Source: an uncultured Eubacteriales bacterium (lineage in GTDB: Bacteria; Bacillota; Clostridia; Christensenellales; Aristaeellaceae). Taken from it: a stretch of 44,198 bases of DNA. The translations under genes were made by a program, and so were the position numbers. The DNA is taken from assembly GCA_902764285.1 (NCBI GenBank), contig CACWVN010000010.1, positions 18,770 to 62,967 on the forward strand, given 5' to 3'. This document shows positions 1-6,382 of the stretch, one piece after another (positions within the stretch are counted from its first letter, which is position 1; each line of letters opens with the position of its first letter). The notes below the pieces were generated by a model. That model was not told the origin of the DNA, searched no databases, and was given only the letters and a program-made list of their open reading frames with translations.

Positions 1-300
1 GCGATATCGTCGCTCTGGTGCGAAGGGTCTTCCGTCTGTTTTGATTATCCGCTCACGGACGGCGGGGCGGAGAGCCGGCGCAACCGGGCGCTCGCCGCCG
101 CGGCGGGGGAACGGATGAAGGCGGCGTATGCGTACCGCGAAATGGAGGCGCTGCTCGCGGACGCCGGCTTCCGGATCTACGAACACCTGGGCGCGGCCGA
201 GGCCACCGACGCGTTCTTCGCGGATTACAACCGCGACAATCCGGCGCACGCGATGGCGGCCCCGGAGGGCGTTGGATACTGCCTGGCTGTAAAGAAGTGA
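1..300 (+). CDS. SAM-dependent methyltransferase, LCM family, C-terminal fragment
   Basis: The reading frame is open from the first base and ends at TGA 298-300, so only the last 99 residues are visible. The stretch SSVCFDYPL followed by a basic helix, a pair of alanine-rich helices (AAAAGERMKAAYAYREMEALLADAGF) and a final strand ending GVGYCLAVKK resembles the C-terminal half of the leucine-carboxyl-methyltransferase-like (PPM1/TIGR00027) class of SAM-dependent methyltransferases. The SAM-binding motif lies outside the window, so substrate cannot be inferred. A 29-bp hairpin repeat starts 30 bases after the stop and may end its transcript. Confidence 0.6.
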   Translation, partial: AISSLWCEGSSVCFDYPLTDGGAESRRNRALAAAAGERMKAAYAYREMEALLADAGFRIYEHLGAAEATDAFFADYNRDNPAHAMAAPEGVGYCLAVKK

Positions 301-313
301 GAGCGATCCAAGA

Positions 314-410
314 GGAATGAGGAGTTGGAAAGTGAGGAGTGAGGAGTACAGTTACCCGGAGTTGCGTCAGCGGGTAACTGTACTCCTCACTCCTCACTTC
401 ATTCCGGCCG
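314..410 (+). repeat. Hairpin repeat, copy 1
   Basis: Perfect 29-bp inverted repeat: arm 330-358 pairs with 371-399 around the 12-base loop GAGTTGCGTCAG. The arms contain the iterated unit GTGAGGA. Outside the perfect stem GGAATGA (314-320) also pairs with TCATTCC (399-405). A second copy lies at 2411-2532 on the other strand. The remaining bases between the methyltransferase stop (300) and the end of the phosphate transporter (522) hold only the abandoned tail of that transporter (455-521). Possible terminator or mobile REP-like unit. Confidence 0.85.
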
Positions 411-521
411 GTCGCCGGCTGCTGCCGCCCCGACATAACCCCGGCGGTGCCGGCTTAATCCTCCCTGTCTTCCGCCTTCAGCACTTCAAAATACTTGTCG
501 TGCTCCGCCTGGTATTCGTGG

Positions 522-2234
522 TTAGTCGTGGATTTCATGCTGCATTTCGGGGTGCACCCGGGCGATGGTGGCCACGCCGACGTTGGAGCAAATATCCGAA
601 ATGCGTTCGATGTCCGAGAGGATGTTCAGGAACTCGGTTCCCGCCATCACCGAGCATTTGCCCAGCCTGAGGCGGTTCAGATGGTTCTGCCGCAGGGCGT
701 TCACGACGTCGTCCACCACTTCCTCCAGGGGTTCGATGTGGCGCGCCGCGCGCTCGTCGCACTGTTCGAAGGCCATGCCCGTGCGGTGCAGGATGTTTCC
801 GATCAGATCGCTGACCACGCCCAGCTCGCGCAGCGCGCGATCGGAAAAGACGGCCCCTTCCCGCCGCATCTCCTCGGCGGCCTCCGCCAGGTTCATGGCG
901 TGGTCGCCCAGCCGCTCGAACTCGGACACCGCGGAATGGTAATAATCCATCGTTTCGATGTGGGAATCGGTGGACAGGTGGCTGGACAGCTGCACCAGAT
1001 AATTGCTGGCGCGGTCGGCCATGTGGTCCAGCACGTCCTCTTCCTGACGGATCAGCCGGATGGTCTTTTCATCGTAAGAATTGATCACGCTGAAGGCGCG
1101 CTCGATATTGAGGCGCGCGACGCGGTACATCTCAAGGAGGACGCTGTAGCAGCTGTTCAGCGCCAGCGCGGGCGTGCTGAAGAACACGGGGTTCAGCACG
1201 TCCAGCTTCGACAGGGCCTTGGAGACCTCGCTTGAAACGGGGGCCTTTTCATCCCGGACCAGCTTGCGGCTCAGCTTTTCATACACGCCCAGCATGGGGA
1301 ACATCAGCAGGGCGCAGGAGAGATTGAAGATGGTGTTGGTGTTGGCGATGTGTCCCGAAAAGACCGTGCTGTGCCACAGCCCGTCCAGCAGGCCCAGCCG
1401 ATGGGCGAGATTCACGCCCACCAGGATCAGCGCCGTCTTGCTGAGATTGAACAGGATGTTCACCACGCCCACGCGCTTGGCTTCCGGCTTGGCGCCGATG
1501 TTGCACACCAGCGCGGTGGTGACGCAGTCGCCCAGGTAGATGCCCACCAGCACCGCGTAGATCGCGTTGAACGTCAATTGCCCCGACATGGAAAACGCCT
1601 GCAGGATGCCGATGGTGGCGGATGAGCTCTGCAGCACGAAGGCGACGCCCGCGCCGATCAGGTAGCCGATCACCGGGTTTTCACCCAGGCGGGAGAACAG
1701 GCTTTCGATGATGCCGGTCTCCGTCAGCGTGTTGACGGCGCCGGTCATGTTCAAAAGGCCCGAGAACAGCACGCCGAAGCCGACGGCGATGCGGCCCACC
1801 TTGTCCGAATCCTTAAACGGGCGGCTCATGATCAGTATGATGCCGATAATCAGCGCCAGCGGCGCCAGCGTGGACGGCTTGAAAAATTCCAGGAAGGACG
1901 CGCCGCCGGCGTTCAGGTCCAGCAGGCGGATGATCTGGCCGGTCACCGTGGTGCCCACGTTGGCGCCGATGATGATGCCCAGCGACTGGTGAAGGGATAT
2001 GATGCCCGCGCCCACCAGGCCGGATGTGATGACGATGGTGGCCGTGGAGGACTGGATCACCGCCGTCATCATCAGGCCGAGGAGGAACGCCTTCAGCGGC
2101 GTCCCGGTGACGCGCTCCATGACCTTTTTCAGCATGCCGGAGGAGCTTTCCTTCAGCCCGTCCCCCATCATGCGCATGCCGTAGAGGAACATGGCCAGGC
2201 CGCCGAACAGCGTGATCAGATTGAATATGCTCAT
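522..2234 (-). CDS. Na+/phosphate cotransporter (NptA/YjbB type) with PhoU-like tail
   Basis: 570-residue membrane protein of the Na/Pi-cotransporter II family. Two inverted repeats of the transport domain carry the signature QSS motifs, QSSTAT at residues 61-66 and QSSSAT at 202-207, each in a hydrophobic hairpin, with GANVGTT at 90-96. From about residue 345 the protein becomes a soluble PhoU-like four-helix domain, as in full-length bacterial members. It should import phosphate with sodium across the cytoplasmic membrane. ATG 2234 is preceded by GGGAG. The frame stops at TAA 522-524 after EIHD, but dropping one A there continues in good codon usage for about 17 more residues (HEYQAEHDKYFEVLKAE...) to TAA at 455-457, resembling the usual family C-terminus, so a frameshift or sequencing error is likely. 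Monocistronic, flanked by inverted copies of the hairpin repeat. Confidence 0.93.
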   Translation of the reverse strand: MSIFNLITLFGGLAMFLYGMRMMGDGLKESSSGMLKKVMERVTGTPLKAFLLGLMMTAVIQSSTATIVITSGLVGAGIISLHQSLGIIIGANVGTTVTGQIIRLLDLNAGGASFLEFFKPSTLAPLALIIGIILIMSRPFKDSDKVGRIAVGFGVLFSGLLNMTGAVNTLTETGIIESLFSRLGENPVIGYLIGAGVAFVLQSSSATIGILQAFSMSGQLTFNAIYAVLVGIYLGDCVTTALVCNIGAKPEAKRVGVVNILFNLSKTALILVGVNLAHRLGLLDGLWHSTVFSGHIANTNTIFNLSCALLMFPMLGVYEKLSRKLVRDEKAPVSSEVSKALSKLDVLNPVFFSTPALALNSCYSVLLEMYRVARLNIERAFSVINSYDEKTIRLIRQEEDVLDHMADRASNYLVQLSSHLSTDSHIETMDYYHSAVSEFERLGDHAMNLAEAAEEMRREGAVFSDRALRELGVVSDLIGNILHRTGMAFEQCDERAARHIEPLEEVVDDVVNALRQNHLNRLRLGKCSVMAGTEFLNILSDIERISDICSNVGVATIARVHPEMQHEIHD

Positions 2235-2280
2235 CGTATGTCTCCCTTTGGACGGCCGTGGCGCCCCGCCGCGGCCCGCG

Positions 2281-2325
2281 CGTCACGCCCTGTGACGTAT
2301 CATAAGAAAATCTTTTATCTGTCAA
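2281..2325 (-). promoter_or_regulatory. Candidate promoter and operator for the Na/Pi cotransporter
   Basis: On the minus strand TTGACA (2320-2325) is followed by TATGAT (2299-2304), with only 15 bases between. Just downstream is the inverted repeat CGTCAC-N5-GTGACG (2281-2297), overlapping the expected transcription start. The short spacer makes the exact -10 uncertain. With the repeat at 2411-2532 this accounts for the 324-base gap 2235-2558; I see no gene in it. Confidence 0.45.
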
Positions 2326-2410
2326 TCATTATTTTATCATTATGTCCGTGAAACGTACAAGCAGACTCATGTTATATATGGGGAAATAATCAAACGGGCG
2401 GGCGGATGTG

Positions 2411-2532
2411 TTCCGGCGGGGCCGGAAAGAGAGTGAGGAGTGAAAAAGTGAGGAGTGAGGAGTACAGTTACCCGCTGACGCAACTCCGGGTAATTTGTAC
2501 TCTTCACTCCTCACTCTCCAACTCCTCACTTC
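2411..2532 (-). repeat. Hairpin repeat, copy 2 (inverted relative to copy 1)
   Basis: Arms 2447-2474 and 2487-2515 pair almost perfectly around CTGACGCAACTC (2475-2486), the exact reverse complement of the loop of copy 1. Flanking GTGAGGAG units and a TTCCGGCC-like edge are also shared, so this is the same element in opposite orientation. Read on the minus strand it starts 26 bases after the stop of the methyltransferase gene at 2559, the same relation copy 1 has to its upstream gene. Confidence 0.85.
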
Positions 2533-2558
2533 GCCTTGGGCGGCCGCCCCTCCGAATC

Positions 2559-3146
2559 CTATTCTTTTACGCCCGCGACCTGATACATCTCATCGTCCGA
2601 CACGCAAACGCGGACGCGAAGCAGCGGGTCCATCAGCGCCTTCAGCGCTTCGGCGGGCATCAGCCCGGTCGAAACATGGGAAGCGGTGCCCTCGTGGTGC
2701 GCGTTGATCGCCTCCCGGCTGAACCCGTGGGCGACGGTCAGCTGGCCGCCCGGTTTCAGCAGGGGGACCAGGCGCCCGATCAGCCGCCGCGCGTCCTGGA
2801 AGTGCGGGAAGGCGTTGTAAACGACCACGCGGTCGAAAAGCCGGTCGAACGCGGTTTCCTCGACATCGCCGCAGAGCACCCGGACGGACGGACATTCCGC
2901 ATACTTCGCCGCGGCGATCTTCGCCATCTCCGGGGAGATGTCGATGCCCGTCACGCTGCGCACGCCCCGCCGCAGGTAGTGGGGGAACAGCACCCCCGTG
3001 CCGCAGGCGACGTCCAGCACGTCCTGGCCGGCGGCAACCTGCGCGTTGTCCAGTATGACGGCGATGACCGCGTCCCGGTCGACCTGCGTCTCGTCCCAGG
3101 TCGGCGCAAGGCGGTCGAAAAATTCGATGATGTCGCGCTTGTCCAT
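2559..3146 (-). CDS. Class I SAM-dependent methyltransferase (UbiE-like)
   Basis: 195 residues with the Rossmann-fold SAM motif I VLDVACGTG at about 43-51, motif II GIDISPEM, and the family's later helices and strands (LLKPGGQLTVAHGF). Opening MDKRDIIEFFDRLAPTWDE is typical of UbiE/Methyltransf_11 proteins found in clostridia. It is last in the minus-strand ABC transporter operon, starting 17 bases after the substrate-binding protein stops; its own Shine-Dalgarno is weak, suggesting translational coupling. The substrate is unknown; the context suggests it modifies the imported metal chelate, a corrinoid or a metal(loid), but nothing in the sequence decides this. Confidence 0.88.
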   Translation of the reverse strand: MDKRDIIEFFDRLAPTWDETQVDRDAVIAVILDNAQVAAGQDVLDVACGTGVLFPHYLRRGVRSVTGIDISPEMAKIAAAKYAECPSVRVLCGDVEETAFDRLFDRVVVYNAFPHFQDARRLIGRLVPLLKPGGQLTVAHGFSREAINAHHEGTASHVSTGLMPAEALKALMDPLLRVRVCVSDDEMYQVAGVKE

Positions 3147-3163
3147 GTCAGATTCCCGGATAA

Positions 3164-4312
3164 TCAGCCGAAGAAGGCCGCGGTGTCGATCTTCTGATAG
3201 CCGCCGAAGCTGGACGGGCAGGCGAATATCGCGTCCGCCAGATCCCGGCCGTAGAAGGCCTGGGTCACTTCGTTGGTCTTGGCGGTCATGTCGATGTCTT
3301 CGAACAGCTCCGGATAGACCGTCTTGGCGATGAACCAGGTGTTGATCAGCGCGATCTCATAGTTGGTGTAGTAGGCGTTGTAGGCCATTTCCAGATAGAC
3401 CTCGCCGTCCTGCCAGGCCTTGCAGGTGTCGAACATCGCGCCGTCCTCCTGGAACAGGGGAATGATGTTCTTCACCGCCGCGGCGTCCATGATGATGATG
3501 TCCATATCCTCGCCCAGCGCGACGAACTTCTCCGCCTCAATGGGCTGGATGCCGTTGTTTTCCAGGTCGCTGACGACATTCCGGACGTTGGCGATGTTGA
3601 ACGACACGTAGTTCTGCGCGGTCATCAGGTGGTTGGTGGTGCCCCAGTTGCCCAGACCGCAGATATAGACGCCGGGCCTGTCCGCTTCGGCGACGTCCGC
3701 CGTCCGGGCGGAGATTTCCGCGGCTTCCCCTTCGATGAAGGCCACCAGGGCCTCCGCCCTGTCCGCGCCGCCGAACAGCGTGCCCAGCAGCCGCATGCTC
3801 TGCTTGAAGGAATCGTCGAACACGCCCAGCGGTCCGGTCTTCAGCGTGACGACGGGCACGCCCAGCTGCTCCTGCAGCGCGTCTTCCTTTTCCACGTCCT
3901 CGTATTCCGAGATGACGATATCCGGGTTGCAGGCCAGGATCTTTTCCACCTCCGCCGCCTGGGCGTTCGGGCCGCCCACGCCGCAGGAGGGCAGCGCGCT
4001 GAACACGTCGCCGTAGGCGATCACATAAGGCCGGGCGACGGAATCGAACATCTTCGGGCGCTCCGCCAGGGTGGGGTTGTCGATGTCCTCCACGCCGCAC
4101 AGCAGGGCGGTGTCGCCGATGTAACTGAACATGCGCAGGGCGCCCGCCCCGATGCAGACGACGCGGGAATAACTGCCGGGAACCACTTCGACCTCGCGGC
4201 CGATCATGTCGGTGAGGGTGACGGCCTGCGCCCCGTCCGCCTCGGCGAACGCGCAGCAGGTCAGCAGGAGCATCACTGCGATTGCCAGGGAAAGGATACG
4301 GATCGTCTTCAT
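3164..4312 (-). CDS. Iron-complex-type ABC transporter substrate-binding protein
   Basis: 382 residues. N-terminal signal peptide (KTIRILSLAIAVMLLLTCC) with a likely signal-peptidase-I site after AFA; the CC does not form a good lipobox, which is unusual for a Gram-positive binding protein. The rest is a TroA-like bilobed fold of the FecB/BtuF type (PF01497): DMIGREVEV, RVVCIGAGALRMFSYIG, NPDIVISEYED, and the long backbone helix. It should capture a metal chelate (ferric siderophore, haem or corrinoid) outside the membrane and deliver it to the adjacent permease. Its ATG overlaps the stop of the ATPase gene (ATGA), and AGGAGG lies inside the end of that gene. Substrate cannot be told. Confidence 0.9.
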   Translation of the reverse strand: MKTIRILSLAIAVMLLLTCCAFAEADGAQAVTLTDMIGREVEVVPGSYSRVVCIGAGALRMFSYIGDTALLCGVEDIDNPTLAERPKMFDSVARPYVIAYGDVFSALPSCGVGGPNAQAAEVEKILACNPDIVISEYEDVEKEDALQEQLGVPVVTLKTGPLGVFDDSFKQSMRLLGTLFGGADRAEALVAFIEGEAAEISARTADVAEADRPGVYICGLGNWGTTNHLMTAQNYVSFNIANVRNVVSDLENNGIQPIEAEKFVALGEDMDIIIMDAAAVKNIIPLFQEDGAMFDTCKAWQDGEVYLEMAYNAYYTNYEIALINTWFIAKTVYPELFEDIDMTAKTNEVTQAFYGRDLADAIFACPSSFGGYQKIDTAAFFG

Positions 4313-5073
4313 CTGTGACTACCTCCTAATATGACCTTCTGGTTTTCTATCTCCAACATCTTGACTTCGATGTCAAAAATGTCTTGGATGACATCGGTGG
4401 TGAAGCATTCCGCGCCGCCCGAGTACCGGATCCCGCCGTTTTTCATAAAGAAGAAGCGGTCGCCGAACGCCATGGCCTGGTTGAGATCGTGCAGCGAGCT
4501 CAGTATGGCGATATGCCGTTCCCTTGCCAGCCTGCGCGCCTCCTCCAGGATGAGCTGCTCGTTGGCGATATCCAGATTACCGGTGGGCTCGTCAAAGATC
4601 ATCAGGCGCGGCTGCTGCGCCATGGCCCGGGCGATGGCGACCTTCTGCCGCTCGCCGCCGGAGAGCTCCTCCACGTTTCGCCGGGCGAAGCCGGATAACT
4701 GCATTTCGGCCAGGATGCGCTCCACGGCTTCATAATCCTCGCGCCCGGCCTTCAGGCCGAAGTAGGCGATGCGGCCCATCAGCACGGAATCGAATACGCT
4801 CAGCGCGCCGAAGCGGACCTCCTGCGGGACGAAGGCGACCAGCCGGGCGCGTTCCCGGCGGTTCATCTTCAAAAGGTCCCTTTCGTCGAACCGGATGCTG
4901 CCCGCGTCCGGCGCGCACAGCCCCAGGATATTCCTGAAAAGCGTCGTCTTGCCGGAACCGTTGCGGCCCAGCAGGATGCCGATCTCCCCGTCCCGGAGCT
5001 CCAGGCTGACGCCGTTCAGCACGTCCGGCGCGCGCCGCCCGTATTTGAAGCGCAGATTTTCAATCTTCAGCAT
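4309..5073 (-). CDS. ABC transporter ATPase, FecE/BtuD type
   Basis: 254 residues. Walker A GRNGSGKT at 36-43, Q-loop near VPQE 82-85, signature LSGGERQ at 137-143, Walker B LMIFDE at 157-162, and H-loop His195. It powers the FecCD-like permease. I chose the ATG at 5071-5073 because AGGAG stands just upstream and it overlaps the permease stop by 7 bases; the frame is open much further upstream but that is antisense-like sequence over the permease gene. The C-terminus overlaps the start of the binding-protein gene. Confidence 0.94.
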   Translation of the reverse strand: MLKIENLRFKYGRRAPDVLNGVSLELRDGEIGILLGRNGSGKTTLFRNILGLCAPDAGSIRFDERDLLKMNRRERARLVAFVPQEVRFGALSVFDSVLMGRIAYFGLKAGREDYEAVERILAEMQLSGFARRNVEELSGGERQKVAIARAMAQQPRLMIFDEPTGNLDIANEQLILEEARRLARERHIAILSSLHDLNQAMAFGDRFFFMKNGGIRYSGGAECFTTDVIQDIFDIEVKMLEIENQKVILGGSHR

Positions 5074-6134
5074 CGCCGGTTCTCCTTTCGGGAGAATATG
5101 ACGGCGACGAAGAAGGGCGCGCCCAGCAGCGCCGTGATCGCGCCGACGGGCAGCGCCGATCCGCTGCCCAGGCACCGGGACAGGCTGTCCGCCAGCAGCA
5201 GCAGCAGGCTGCCGCCCAGCGCCGAGGCCGGCAGCGCCGCGCGGTGATCCTGCCCCAGCAGCCGCTTTGTGATGTGCGGGCAGATGATGCCCACGAAGCC
5301 GATCACGCCCAGGAAGGACACGCAAACGGCGGTGATCATCGAGGCCAGCAGCAGCGAAACAAATCGCAGCGCGCCCACATTGACGCCCATCGTCCGGGCG
5401 GCGGATTCGCCGCTCAGCAGCGCGTTGTAGCGCCAGGACAGCAGCGCGAAGGCCAGCAGGCCGGCCGCCACGACCGCCAGCATGATCCAGTCCGTCCGGT
5501 AGGTGGCGCGGCCCAGGTCGCCGAAGGTCCAGATCACGGCGGCGGACAGCCCCACGTCCGTGGCATAGAATTGAAGGATGGTCGTCGCCGCCGTCCACAC
5601 CGAACCGACGGCGATGCCGGCGAGCACCACCACGTTCGGCGAAAACGACCGCACGCGGCACAGGCCCAGGATCAGCAGTATGGATATCACGGAGAACAAG
5701 AACGCGATCACGCTGGTCGCGTAGGGATTGGCGCCGACGGCGTAGCTCTGCAGGTTGTTGCCCGTCGAAAGAAAACCGCCGGCGAACGCGATGATCGACA
5801 GGTTCGCGCCGAACACCGCCGCGTTGGAAACGCCCAGCGTGGACGGCGACGCCATGGCGTTGTTCAGCGTGGTCTGCATGATCAGCCCCGAGGCGGAAAG
5901 CCCCGCTCCGGCGATCACGGCGGCCAGTATGCGCGGGATGCGAATGTTCCAGATGATGCGGTTGTTGGCTGCGGTGCCGCGCTTTATGAGCGCCGCGAGC
6001 CCGTCCGAAACGGACATGTGCGAAGACCCGATGAACAGCGAAACGAGGCCCAGCAGCGCGACGGCGACGGCCATGGCGCCGATGACCGTGGAATACCGCC
6101 GGATTCCCGGCGCCGCGTCCTTTGCCGTGCGCAT
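5067..6134 (-). CDS. ABC transporter permease, FecCD/BtuC family
   Basis: 355 residues with about ten hydrophobic segments. The family loop GFVGIICPHITKRLLG, followed by a polar stretch and a leucine-rich helix ending LLLLLADSLSR, is the coupling region with the ATPase. Start: ATG 6134 is favoured because a GGCGGGG Shine-Dalgarno-like run precedes it; an alternative GTG at 6152 adds MKAGTD but would sit only a few bases after the predicted transcription start. First gene of the four-gene operon permease, ATPase, binding protein, methyltransferase. Residues 25-330 cover the transport core. Confidence 0.92.
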   Translation of the reverse strand: MRTAKDAAPGIRRYSTVIGAMAVAVALLGLVSLFIGSSHMSVSDGLAALIKRGTAANNRIIWNIRIPRILAAVIAGAGLSASGLIMQTTLNNAMASPSTLGVSNAAVFGANLSIIAFAGGFLSTGNNLQSYAVGANPYATSVIAFLFSVISILLILGLCRVRSFSPNVVVLAGIAVGSVWTAATTILQFYATDVGLSAAVIWTFGDLGRATYRTDWIMLAVVAAGLLAFALLSWRYNALLSGESAARTMGVNVGALRFVSLLLASMITAVCVSFLGVIGFVGIICPHITKRLLGQDHRAALPASALGGSLLLLLADSLSRCLGSGSALPVGAITALLGAPFFVAVIFSRKENRRC

Positions 6135-6166
6135 ATCCGTCCCCGCCTTCACCGATGCTGTCTGGC

Positions 6167-6195
6167 ATTATAGCAGACGGACGGGATCCGGTGAA
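6167..6195 (-). promoter_or_regulatory. Promoter of the ABC transporter operon
   Basis: Minus strand: TTCACC (6190-6195), 17 bases, TATAAT (6167-6172) with an extended -10 TG. The inverted repeat GTCTG-N9-CAGAC brackets the -10 box and could be a repressor (metal-dependent) operator. Confidence 0.7.
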
Positions 6196-6245
6196 GCCCC
6201 CCGGGGGGATCGGTTTTTTGCGGCGCGAGGGGTGTGAACGCCTGT

Positions 6246-6345
6246 TGAAATATGATATAATTAGGAAAACGGAACGTTTTCCGGTCAGCCGGGCCCCGCA
6301 GGGCAGCACGGCTGAAATTATGATATAATAATTGGGAAAACGGAA
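6246..6345 (+). promoter_or_regulatory. Tandem extended -10 promoters with palindromic operator
   Basis: Two near-identical segments: TGATATAAT at 6253-6261 and at 6321-6329, each followed closely by GGAAAACGGAA. After the first, the sequence completes the perfect palindrome GGAAAACG-GAA-CGTTTTCC (6264-6282); the second (6335-6346) keeps only the left half. This looks like a duplicated promoter with one full and one half operator, upstream of the glycosidase-like gene at 6383. The regulator is not identifiable here. Confidence 0.6.
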
Positions 6346-6382
6346 GCGCGCCGACGAAGCGCGGAAGACGGGGGAGAACGAT

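Noticed and set aside
314-410. CRISPR-like or tandem repeat array
   Set aside because: Only two inverted hairpin copies 2 kb apart; no regular spacers and no cas genes.
6197-6220. CCCCCCGGGGGG followed by TTTTTT as a terminator
   Set aside because: It lies between two divergent promoters with no gene ending into it; the stem would need a 4-base loop from its own centre.
4309-6309. A 666-residue frame extending the ABC ATPase upstream
   Set aside because: The part before 5073 overlaps the permease gene in another frame and has Arg-rich non-protein-like sequence; the ATPase has its own ATG and AGGAG.
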